A program made the position numbers and the translations under genes. Shown here piece by piece: positions 47,934-58,600 of a stretch of 64,000 bases of DNA. The notes beneath the pieces are model-generated. The model saw only the letters and a list, made by a program, of their open reading frames with translations, ran no database searches and was not told where the DNA came from. Every line of letters starts with the position of its first letter. Position 1 is the first letter of the stretch. The stretch covers positions 78,171-142,170 of the forward strand of contig MNCI01026283.1 of assembly GCA_015680685.1 (NCBI GenBank). Reading direction: 5' to 3'. The DNA comes from Gnetum montanum (taxonomy: Eukaryota; Streptophyta; Gnetopsida; Gnetales; Gnetaceae).

Positions 47934-48670
47934 TGGTGGCTCCTCCATGGGTGTTTTTCCCTTTTCTTGCGTTCCAGGTCTTGGGATTTGATGGAGATGA
48001 AGTATGGCCTAGAGTTTCTCCTATTGTAAGGCCTTGAGTGCCTTGGTATGCGCATAAGTTTGCGCTTGTGCCATAGAGGCATCCCAATTAGCCTTCTCTT
48101 TTTCTTCCACCACCCTTTTATTCTCTGTCAACAATTTATTAAGTTGCTCGGTTCTGAAAGTATCTAGCTGGTTCTGAGCAACCTTTGGCCCTATATTCGG
48201 AAGGTTTAATACTTTCAAAATGGCTTGAACAGAGAAATCAACAATCACACCACAATTGTTAACCGTGGTGCCTTCTTCTTTATTGTGCCAAAATTGGTAC
48301 ATTTTCCCTAAGTACTAGGCACCGCTTTCAGAGAGGGTAGGCCATAATGGAAACCCTTTGAGATGATCCCTAACGGTCTCAAGAGTGAACTCTACAAAAG
48401 ATTCAAAGTTTAATTTCACAATCACCGCAGCGAATGTGGACTTTTCATGGATGGCCTGAACACAATCTTGGGGCAACATGAGATGTTGTCCCTATTCAGG
48501 CGCTGCTGTAGCTCCTCCTTCTGCCTACCCAGACTGTACGGTAGGAGAGTCCTCTTGATGAATACTAAATGATTGCTCCTCCTGTTCTGCATGTTGTCTA
48601 GCAAGATCTTGTCTTCCACCTCTCCTAGGTCATTTATTTCCACCTTGAGCAGGACCTTCCTTTTGTCCAT
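47934..48670 (-). pseudogene. Unit ORF, right copy
   Basis: The minus-strand frame from about 48,670 reads INDLGEVEDKILLDNMQ to CCPKIV. The second part, in another frame, runs through VRDHLKGFPLWPTL to KMYQFWHNKEEG (48,021-48,302) and ends in a Glu/Lys/Ala-rich tail. It corresponds residue by residue to the left copy. The frames are separated near 48,450-48,500. Function unknown. Confidence 0.55.
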
Positions 48671-49090
48671 GTTTTGGGGCCATCTGCAATCACACGGAGC
48701 CAAGCGTTAGTAAGGTTGTTTTGGAAGTTAAGTTATACCTTACTGCTTGCCTTAATAGATTTACTTTATTTCCGTGTGATGTTAATTATTGGAAGAACAT
48801 GTTCCTGAAAGATTATAATGTTGAGTCCTCTTTGCTTAGGTGGTTTCCAAATTTAATTTTCTGGTATAGCTTAGGGGATGAAATTGATTTTGACACATTA
48901 TATTCTTAATTTTACAACTAATTACCCTTAAAAATGTCCTTTGGACGATGACAAATTTTAAAAAATTTATGCACTATTCGGCATGTGCCCCTCCCCCACG
49001 ACTAAGCTGAACAGTTCGGGTTCAAGTAGGTTCAAATGGAATGAAAATCAGAGTACCAGCGAGCGAGTTATGGATATGAAAGCAAATGAC

Positions 49091-49177
49091 GCACAATCGC
49101 GAGTCATAGAGAGGAATTTGAAAAACTTCCCCTNGCACAATCGCGAGTCATAGAGAGGAATTTGAAAAACTTCCCCT
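49091..49177. other. Single-N assembly join (43-bp duplication)
   Basis: The N at 49,134 lies between two identical 43-bp copies. Confidence 0.87.
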
Positions 49178-49247
49178 GGATGAACAGTTGCAAATGATGT
49201 TGATTAGCACAGGGGGGTCACATATATATTTTCATCGAAGTTAGGGC

Positions 49248-49337
49248 NNNNNNNNNNNNNNNNNNNNNNNNNNNNNNNNNNNNNNNNNNNNNNNNNNNNN
49301 NNNNNNNNNNNNNNNNNNNNNNNNNNNNNNNNNNNNN
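49248..49337. other. Assembly gap (90 Ns)
   Basis: A run of Ns in the right unit. The left copy shows roughly 330 bases at the corresponding place (about 36,550-36,890), so the gap length is probably nominal. Confidence 0.98.
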
Positions 49338-49800
49338 CTATAATGCCCTTGTATAACCACACTTAAAAGTGTCCATGGGCACTAGAAGGGTTAAATGTAA
49401 TCTGCACTAATTCCACAAAACACACACATGTAAATATCAGCAAAATGAGGTAAGAATTCTACGTTACACACAACACGAGCTACAATTACACAAACAGTGA
49501 GATGAGACGAACTAGAGAATGGGATTGTAGAGATTGGAACATGAGGTAACTGACCCAGGGCACAGTGAATCCTATGTGTAAAGCATGATTAAGGTGTCAT
49601 TAACCCGTCTTTTCAAGATCAGGACCAAGTCCATTCCTCTAATCAGTGACATCGCATTATTTCATCTCATGATAAGTGACTATGAGAGTACCAAAACAAC
49701 AAGGTGTACGATCACTTGGCATTTTATTTAAGGAAGGAGTGATTCTTGCTTTGTGGCACTTTCCTTTGTGTTGTTTTTTTTCTTCTTCTTCTTCTTTTTT

Positions 49801-49921
49801 TCGATTGCTGGATCTAGAGAAGCCACCAACTTTCAGGCATGGGTGCATGTCTTTCCAGTGNTCGATTGCTGGATCCAGAGAAGCCACCAACTTTCAGGCA
49901 TGGGTGCATGTCTTTCCAGTG
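49801..49921. other. Single-N assembly join (60-bp duplication)
   Basis: The N at 49,861 lies between two 60-bp copies that differ at one base. Confidence 0.87.
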
Positions 49922-50969
49922 GGACCCCCTAGAATAGCATTGGATTTTTGAGTGCCCTTTTGATTACTCTTACTCCCATTTTTCGTTAGATCTACAAGGA
50001 TCTTAGTACAACCATGTTGCATGATAACTCTCACAGACATCACCAAAGAGAATCCGCAAGTCCCCTTGATGTCACACCCTAATCATTCTCTCTTGGTCCA
50101 TCCTTCTTTATTCTAGGTAGAATGAATACAAAATTAATTTTAAGTTTTAAGAATGTCAAGAATATCACTATACCCTCAAACAGAACCTCTCATTTGTAGA
50201 ATGGATGAGTGGGTGTAATGGGCTCACTGTCCACATAATTGATCACTCGAGACTTGATAACATAGAACACACCTCAACCAACGAGCTACATGAGTGTTTT
50301 ATTCATAGATGAGATTACTTTCAAAAACATAAAAAGATAAAATAAAATAAAATGATAAAACAAGAAATTAAAAACTAAAAAACTAAAAAACAAAAAGTTG
50401 TAAAATCAAGGAAAATAAAAAGTGGTTATTAATCTTGCTTGTTACTAGAATGGGGGATGTCCCCCATAACTAAATGGTTGAGGATGGCAAGGATTAATAA
50501 ATGGAAGATGAGGATCCTTGCATCTTGGAAATATTGGGACTTGGTCATACTTACCCCATCGGGGTTCACACACCTAATTATAGTGAGCATAGTGGGGCAA
50601 TTTATAAGATGTGGTTTTTGGGTAAAGAGTTGACCCACTATGATGTTTGTGACTGTAAGATGGTATGCAAGGATCGGGATGTTACCCTCCATGCTTGTGT
50701 TCATTGAGCCGTATGATTGTTGGAGTGTTAATTGGTGGCCTTGATGAAGTGACATGAGGTGTTGGGTTTGAAGATAAGGGTGCACCACAGTGTTGGACTT
50801 GTGCCGGGTTGGAGGATGCAGTGGCCTTAGAATTATGTTGTCCCTTTCTAGGGTTATTTCTAAAGAAGGGACGCCTTCGGTGTTGCTAAGGTCTCTCACT
50901 GCTATTGGCAATAGTAGCACAAGTAAAGTTTAGAGGTTGTTGCTATGGTGCAGGTACCTTAGGAACAGT

Positions 50970-52046
50970 TGGTGGTGATGTAGGAGGGAAAGGATAACAA
51001 TGTTAAAAATTAGGAGAAGTGTGTGGTACACAAGGTAGTGGTTGTGTTGAGGACATGGGCTGATAGTATTGAGGAGAGTGATAATGTAGTGGGATAGAGT
51101 ATGTTGGCCCAGTTGGAGAAATAGGGTATTGGACTAGATAAGCGTTTGGATTCGGATGATATGAAGGGTGTCTCCAGTTTAGGGGTGGCTTCCCCCACAA
51201 CTGGGATTGTTGCCACTATGATCGAACACAGTATCTCTGTATGAACTCGGGATGTAACATGCTTCCCTAATGCTCATATAGTAACAAGATTGGGCATTGG
51301 CATTTGGGGTGATCGTACAGGAAAATGTCGCATTCATACGTGTGATTGGCAGTTGAGCTCTTATTTTCCTTATCCCTTCTTTCCGATTGTCTACTGATAC
51401 TTTGTCCTGCTTCTCGGGTTGTCAAAACTCTATCTCCAATGAGATCAATATATTCTCCACACTTTTTATGCATCCATTCCAACATCTTATTAATCTTTGC
51501 CTCGACTTCTTCTAATGATTGTAGTGTTGGCAAAGATGATTTTTCCTCCTTGAGATCAATTGATTTCTCCTTTTTATGATCATGGACCTTTTTTAAGTTG
51601 AGATTTTGGTCCGGTTGATGTTTTTCAACACTCTCCCATCTAACCATTTCTCCTTTCTCTTTTTCTACCCACTTAATAAGCTCTTGGACTTGATGGGTTT
51701 GTAGTTCATATAGTCGACCTTGGGCATACATTCCTAAGGTCTCTCTTGTTTCATCACGAAGCCCATCAATGATATGGTACATTAGCCTTTCCCCAGAGAA
51801 CTCATGGCCTGGATAGTTATTTAACAATGCATAATATCTTTCTAAGGCCATGTTCAAGGGTTCATGTTGTGCTTGTTTCCACTCTTGGATTTGTTTCCTC
51901 AAAGCTGACACTCTTGTGTAGGTTTGATATCTTTCATTAAAGAGTTCTACCATTGTTGGCCAGTGTCGTATTGAATTTGGTTTTAACGGTCTATACCATA
52001 CTTTGGCTTGACCAACAAGTGTCATAGGGAAGAGCTTGAGTTTTTT
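50970..52046 (-). pseudogene. Element B gag, capsid and tail
   Basis: The open frame 51,267-52,046 reads AKVWYRPLKPNSIRHWPTMVE (shortened here), then ALRKQIQEWKQ, LERYYALLNNYPGHEF and LGMYAQGRLYEL, a Retrotrans_gag-type capsid as in plant gypsy elements. It is followed by a charged Glu/Lys segment. The frame's apparent N-terminus in 52,047-52,145 is LTR sequence, because a solo LTR has landed in the gene. Downstream, 50,970-51,216 is a Pro/Ser/Tyr-rich tail in broken frames. Confidence 0.82.
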
Positions 52047-52051
52047 CCAAC

Positions 52052-52865
52052 TGATGAGTGGCGATGTACCCCTACACTTAACCATAGGAATACGAGCGTT
52101 ACACGCGCGATCCGGTTGAACTCTGCAGACTAAGTGCCTACACACCTCATGAAATACTTAAAGTTAATCATTCATTGTCTTCCCAAACTTACTTGTATTT
52201 GTCACAGTTGTATGATTAAGTAAGTCTGAGGTATATGATTTTTATGTCTTTTCTGTTTTATCTCCTATGTTGACAAGGTGAAGAGTGAAGAAACTAATTA
52301 ACTAAATTTAACTAACTAACTAAGTCTTAATTAACCTAGCATCGGTATCAATTCCCACTTACCGTTCACACCCTGAACCAATGCAACCTTGGTTACCAAA
52401 AGCTATTCGTTGCTGGAATCACCAAGCGTAATGCACGTGCTCGAAGCGGTCATACTAAATGCACTTAACTATGGGAGAAGGGTTGAGAAAGATTTAATCA
52501 ACTAATAAAGCATTAAACGATAAACAATAAATGACAATAAATAAAATCCTATTTAGCCTATTCCATGCACGGCAAGGTTTATCCAAGAAGTTTGTCTTTA
52601 TTTCCATACACAAACTTGTGTTCAGGTATAATATTTGCTCGAATAAAGATCCATTCACTTTGAAGCTCCTACTGCGGGCACATGGAAATTATTCTATCTC
52701 TGGAGAGGTAAAACTGCCAGAGTTTCGCTACGGTCTAGGCCTAGCATGAGAAACAAGGAAGAGCCGCCTCTTATTTATAGATTTGATGGTGCACTGTGAT
52801 ATCGCGTACGCGATATTGCAGGGGAAGACGCGATATTGCGGCCCATGGGATATTACGTCCCATCA
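52052..52865 (-). repeat. Solo LTR inserted into element B gag (814 bp)
   Basis: Plus-strand ends are TGATGAGTGGCGATG and TACGTCCCATCA. The 5-bp duplication CCAAC is at 52,047-52,051 and 52,866-52,870. It is of the subfamily of the element G LTR, with CGATATTGC/GCGTACGCGATATT words at 52,800-52,855. It splits the gag coding region and must be younger than element B. Confidence 0.9.
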
Positions 52866-53309
52866 CCAACCGTTATCAATGTTGTTTCATGCACAAGCAT
52901 CGTAGAAGGCTTGTAAATGTTGATGCAGATCTAAGTCATAGCCTCCTGAGAAATTAGGGAAGTTGTTTAAATCGAGCCTGGGTAGACAGCTCTCTTTACG
53001 ATGCCTACGGGAGATTCGAACAGCCTCTTGTATTTGCGTTAGGCTTGTAGTGGCTAGTGGGGGTTCATCGTCATCAAGTAAGTTATGCCTTTGTGCGTTG
53101 GGACGATGTTGCCTCCGTTTATGCTTATAAGAAACCCCCACCTTGGGTTGCGTACTCCAATCTTCATTGTCATATAGTTCGTTGGTTCTCCAATGAACTT
53201 CCTCACTAGGTGTGGCATTATCGTAGTCTTGTAGGAGAGGCATGGTTATGAAATTGTGTGAATTTATATGTGACTTTTTATAATTATTTCTTTCTAAAAG
53301 ATATATCAT
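52866..53309 (-). pseudogene. Element B gag N-terminal part
   Basis: A frame of 140 codons at 52,887-53,309 gives a basic segment (YKHKRRQHRPNAQRHN) then LPRLDLNNFPNFSGGYDLDL, the usual start of a plant gypsy capsid (normally F.G..DP..YL.W). It continues across the solo LTR into 52,046. The likely start ATG is near 53,240-53,309. Confidence 0.78.
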
Positions 53310-53362
53310 TAATTCCTATACAACGACCTTGTATGACATAACTAATCTAGATAACTAGCACC

Positions 53363-53382
53363 GTCCCCGGCAACGGCGCCAA
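53363..53382 (-). other. Element B primer-binding site
   Basis: The minus strand reads TTGGCGCCGTTGCCGGGGAC directly inside the 5' LTR. It is the sort of primer site used by Athila and many other plant gypsy elements. Confidence 0.85.
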
Positions 53383-54177
53383 TGATGAGTGGCGAGGTAC
53401 CCCTACACTCAACCATATGAATATGAGCATTTCACGCATGATCCGGTTGAACTCTGCAGACGGACTAGTTGTGGCATCCAGACAATTAGCCTTAGGTCGC
53501 AGCTCGTTGTCTTCCCACCTGGACTAGTATTAACTTGTCACGTATGGTTTAGTCCTGAGTGAGGTGTATGATGTGTTCCTATACTAATGCTACTCCTAGA
53601 TATAATGGGAAATAATATTAACTAAGCTAAGAGAGAGAGGGTGAGAGAGAATCTAAACTAGCCTAAGTACGATGAGCATGTGTTCCTCAATCATCCGTAT
53701 ACATCTTGGACTTCGTGCACGACTACCACTAGGATTACCCAGCGCAGATCCTAGGCATGCTACTGGGTTACCAAGTAGTCACACTTAAATGCTCATAATC
53801 AAGTCGTACTCATTCCGCGTTTAACAGGAGTTTAGGGTGAGAAGATATTTACTAAGAAAGCAGGAAATAACAATTAATTAAATGATTAAGCTAAGTGAAT
53901 GCTGCAATGATGAAGTAATCTCGATCTTTATTGTCGGTCATGTGCATGTCCAAGTACGTCACACTCGAATAAAGGTTCCGTACAATTACAATCACCACAC
54001 TATGGGCATGCACTGGAAGGAAAAGGGTTGAGAGGAAAAAATGAAAACTAAAATCAAAACTAACTCTAAAACTGACTGACTCTCTATTGGAATTGCCTAC
54101 CTCTTATTTATAGATGAGGAGACAGGCTGCGAAATCGCATATGCAATATCATGGTTGGGTTAAATGGCGACTCATCA
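53383..54177 (-). repeat. Element B 5' LTR (795 bp)
   Basis: Plus-strand ends are TGATGAGTGGCGAGG and GGCGACTCATCA. TATA-like CTCTTATTTATAGATG is near 54,110, and CATGT at 54,178-54,182 matches the other end of the element. Confidence 0.92.
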
Positions 54178-54588
54178 CATGTTAAGTACTAATGACAAAA
54201 GAGCTCAGCTTGAAGTGAAACTATGAAAATTACACAAAATCATTAAAATGTAATGTTCAACACGTTACAATTTACTATAAAAAATTAACAAAAACACACA
54301 TAAAAAGAGTGGCAGAAAGTTAGTTTCTAGAAAGAGATTCCAATAACCAAAGGCTATTGTTGACACAGAAACTTCTGAAGACCCTTCCCCTCAGGCTGCA
54401 ACTTCAACTGTAGCCATTACCATCTTTCCTTGAATGCCTCTGGCTTTACCCCTCATCCTGTCCCTACCTGCAAAATTTTATGCTTAAAACATACATCTAA
54501 ACAAAGCTACTTAAGAAACATATTGGCCTAATTCATATATAAATTTTATCCAAAAAAAAGAATGCTAAATGAAGGGATCTTTTAGCTA

Positions 54589-54828
54589 TTATAACAAAAA
54601 TTGTATTATGATTGTTGATGATGTGTGCATGTCGTGGCCCTCGGTGTTAAGCAAGGATGAAGCAAGGGCCAACTGGCCTACTGTCTTATTGTTGCCTTGG
54701 TTGAAGAAACGCATACCGATGAGCTTGTTATTGTAGCTAAAGCATGGGCCACCATCGTAGGTGCCTTTCCAGTGCTCTGGCAAAGCTCTAAAGCTGGCGT
54801 CATCAAAGCTGGTTCAGTTGGGCCAGCT
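54589..54828 (-). pseudogene. Subtilisin-like serine protease fragment
   Basis: The minus strand gives SWPN, a stop, then TSFDDASFRALPEHWKGTYD, then CFSYNNKLIGMRFFNQG and EGHDMHTSSTI. The pattern WPES.SF.D.G..P..WKG.C..G..F....CN.KLIGAR.F..G and D..GHGTHTAST is diagnostic of plant subtilases (family S8, usually secreted, about 750 residues). Only about 80 residues remain. One in-frame TGA is present, and the catalytic His region HGTHT has become HDMHT. No upstream Asp region or downstream Ser domain is found. It is a remnant of a once-larger gene, now cut off by or predating element B. Confidence 0.72.
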
Positions 54829-55646
54829 GGCTTGCAACAGTAGTTGTAGACGAAGACGGAGACAGAATTCCATTCCCATTCCCATTCCCATTCTGCATTT
54901 CGTTGCATCTGGCCTTTTTATGTGTGCAGCGGGAATATGAAAAGCTATGGCTCTTTGGTTCACATTCTACGCAACGGGAATACAAAAAGGTGTGGCTCTT
55001 CGTTCATGCTTTTTCCCATTTCATGGGATCTTACATGGCGCATGATGTGGAGGGCAACAAATGCACTTCCCCCTCCCCCCCTATCCTACGAGACAAGTTG
55101 GCGTCTCGGCCAAAAATATTTTGTTTACTATGTATCTAACTTCAGGGCACATGTAGGAAATAAAAAGCTCCTCTATTTTCCTTTTATTTCTTTCAAAAGA
55201 TAGGGACTTGCAATGAACTACTTTGAAAGTGTTGTGTTGGATATATGTCTTGGTGCACATATAGTTTAAAAAATATTTCAAGCTCTGACTTTCTTGTAGT
55301 TTCAAAATTAATATTTTTTCCTTTCATAGTCTTATTCAAAATTAATATACTTTCCATAGTTTATTTTTAAGAATCAATATTTTTTTAGCTTCCAACTTAA
55401 TATTTTTTATTGTTTTATGCAAAAACATTTTTCATTATGTGTGCTAAGAAGCTTTTAAAAAAGGGTAAAAACATGATATGGTGAGGGAGTGATATTACCT
55501 ATGCATACTTGTGGATTTGCTACAGTTTTTTTTTTTTTTTTTTTCCGCTAATTCTGTAATGCAGGGGAGGGGATCATGAAATGGCGGCAGGCGTCAGCAT
55601 AGCCTAATGCCAGGCCATGAACAGTAAAATAGAAAACATTATTTCA
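54829..55646. other. Spacer downstream of the sugar transporter, no gene seen
   Basis: Contains a CCCATT repeat (54,873-54,895), a run of 20 or so Ts near 55,527 and T-rich sequence. The 3' UTR of the transporter should occupy the last part, before 55,646. I see no ORF worth calling. Confidence 0.5.
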
Positions 55647-58600
55647 TTAATAATACCAGTAAGAATGACGGATAACATGGTGGAATGCTGCTTGAATCTC
55701 TTCCAGCGTTTTGCCCTTTGTCTCTGGAACAATTTTAACAACAAAGAACACCGTTGATGCAGAGAAAGCTCCAAAGATGAAAAAAGAGCCTGTCAAATTT
55801 CAACAAACGGTAAATGGTTCAATGGCTAAGCAGCAATTTATCACCCTATAACAAAATCCATGCATATAAATCATAAATCATAGATGCTGATAACTTTCAA
55901 GAAACAAAAGATTTCTCAGATGTGTGTATTTACAAAAGTTAGTACCCATAAGGTTTCTTAAGAATTGTGTCACAAGACGTAAAAGATCTGGAAAATCTCC
56001 TCTGGCAGAGCATAACCATAACAATATGGTCGCAAATGGATGTTTGGAAATGTATAAAACCCTGCCATTGTTGACCATGATTACGAAAGAAAGATTTGAG
56101 ACTTTGGAAAAGATCTTATAGTAATAACATAAATAAGGATGGTGATATGTCCCTTGACTGATGGTCTTTTTAGGTTTCCAAACATAGCCATTAAGCTGTT
56201 CAGGTGGGTGTTTAGATATAAGAGCCATGACCTTTCGAAAGGCTCACAAATCTTCATATCTCCTAACTATATAAACTCTCTTCATAGCAGTATTTTCCCA
56301 TCACTTTCCACTGATGATGAGGCATGTAGCCTCAAAACGTTGAGTTATATTGCAAATGGCAATACCTCAAAATTTGTTAGTTGCATTTGCAATTCGGTAT
56401 TGTGTATAGTAAAATGTTGGTTAGTATTTCAATTGTTATAAATTCAACTGGGTATGTCATGGGTTTTATTTCTTGTAAATCGTGGCTTGAAATTAACGTA
56501 TCCTTGTTTCTACAAGGTATGAATGTGATGTGTTTTGGAATTTGTAGAGTATCCTTGTTTTGGTATGAATGTGATGTATTTTGGTATTACCTGCTTTGTT
56601 CCAAGTAAGAAGACAGCTGAAAGTCATGGTAATAATCCAATATCCAAGCCAACTAATAAGGGTCACCAAACTTCCTGCCATGGCTTTCATGTGCATTGGG
56701 AAAATCTGAAAAGATGACAGAGGTAACTTTTGTTAGGTCCATGATGATATAATATCTAATGTGAATAATATGTATAATAAATTTTAGTTTTTGGTTATAG
56801 CAACAATTTCTGAACGTTTCTGTCCTCACCTCAGACATGAGGAGCCATGGAATTCCTGCCATACCCAACGAATACATTGCAATGTAGACCTAACAAGTGG
56901 AATGTGGAAAAATATTAACAAATTAAGAATATTACTTCAATTTCATGCCAATAAGTAATTCTATTAAAGTTAAGCGTAGGCAGCAAATTAGGGCTTCAAG
57001 AACTCACCAATATGCCACAGACTTGCATGGCATTCACAATGGCTGGATGACCCTGTTAGAAAAGAAAAAAGAAATTTATAAACTTTTTACAAGAATGCAG
57101 TTAGCACCACTAGGGCATTTGTGCACTGATAGCATTGCACATGACATTTTTTAGGGAAATGAATTCAACAAGCACCAGCATTTTGTTACATAATGACCCC
57201 AAAACCTAACTAAAAAATACTTATGGTCCTTCCATTAGATACAATAGTTGCTAGTGTGTTATTTCTATCTAAACATGATGGCTTGATCATTAGTTAATTA
57301 TTTTTTCTGCTGAAGGGACAAGGCCAAACATCTAAGTTTCGCATCTAGGCATTTAGCATAGAAAGCCTTATTTGGATGATAAGGTTAGTTACATATATAT
57401 TCTTCTGTAGGATTAGAGATACCAACCTGTATAATGTAGGAAAATCCAATCAGGAAGCAACACAGACTCATTCCTCCAGCAGAAACCTAAAGCAAAATGG
57501 AAATTACTCTAATATATGGAAATTAAAATTCATACTTCATAGTGTAACTAGCTTGATTTGTTCGTTTTATTGGAATTTGAAGGCATACCCTTAAAAGCAG
57601 CTGCCGCCCTAATTTTGCCATCAGAACAATACTTACAGCTGTCATGAGAACCTGATAGAATTTTAATATAAGAAACTTATGAAATAACTATTGCAATGAA
57701 CTTATCACAACCATGGAAGTAAGGTAATCAGAAGCTAATATTAAATGATATAATTCTTCAAACGAAACATAGGTCTGATATTAAACCACTAGGGTCAATA
57801 AGGAATCACATATATTACAGCCAAGTAGTTAACATGTCCATGTCAGTTAATTTTGTTTGTTTTAATCATAAATAATTTTGATATATTTTAACGGTAGAAA
57901 ATAGACATTCATAAACCCTGCAATGTATTCTGTAAATGGATAAAATGATTTTTAGTTACCAAGACCGACTATCAACCCCTTCAAGTACTGAAATGATTTC
58001 TATCATTACACAGTTGGATGCATTCTACCCATCCCAATTTTAAGTGGGTAGATAATAAATGAAAGTTATTCAAACTACAAGGACACAGAAATTTGTATAT
58101 TTTTACAGGTTGCTGATATTGGAAATCTAGGCAAATAAATAGTCAACTCTAATTTTGGAAGCTTCCCTATTAACTTATTTAAGATAAATGAAAATGCAAT
58201 CCTAATTATCACTCCTACCTTGGCTTCAAATAGCTCATGCAATTATAAGTGATTGCTTTGTAAAAACTATCCTTGTTTATCAATTTTTCTTTCAAACTTC
58301 ATGCTTTTAATGAATCATGATTCTCTATCCAAATATTGCAAAGAATAGTTTTGCCATCACAAAATGAAAAATATCATAGTTTTGCCTCTTATAACAATCT
58401 TAATTGATTCATGTCTTACAAACAACCATGGAGAAGGTAGTTACCTGCAAATAAGCCACCCAGAGGAATGTCATATTACCCAATGAAATATCTGCAATAT
58501 ATACAAGTGTATAAGCAAATTTCTGCATACAATTTGGAGTTACTGATTTTGTAATGCATTATTGGAGGTGATAGGAACTTCAGCCGTTTGTTTCTTACCC

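Larger units (their letters stand above)
47897..50969 (-). repeat. Element B unit, right copy
   Basis: Counterpart of 35,257-38,476 with the same breakpoints. It carries the 90-base gap and two single-N joins (49,134 and 49,861). On its high-coordinate side it continues into gag at about 51,000 as an intact element would, so this copy is in its original place. Confidence 0.85.
34300..54177 (-). mobile_element. Element B: non-autonomous gypsy element enclosing a host gene
   Basis: The 5' LTR is 53,383-54,177 and the 3' LTR 34,300-35,093, about 93% alike by eye. Identical CATGT target duplications lie at 34,295-34,299 and 54,178-54,182. The primer site TTGGCGCCGTTGCCGGGGA adjoins the 5' LTR on the minus strand and a CTCGAGGACAAG...GTGGGGGTA tract precedes the 3' LTR. 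Inside are gag, a solo LTR, and a 3-kb unit present twice (47,897-50,969 and 35,257-38,476). Between the two units lies a 9.4-kb segment holding the dioxygenase gene. No protease, RT or integrase is found, so the element depended on relatives. Confidence 0.82.

Noticed and set aside
54370-54470. Short minus-strand exon-like piece with acceptor-like TTTTGCAG and an open frame ending in a stop
   Set aside because: Only about 25 codons, no recognisable motif and no partner exon; could be chance.
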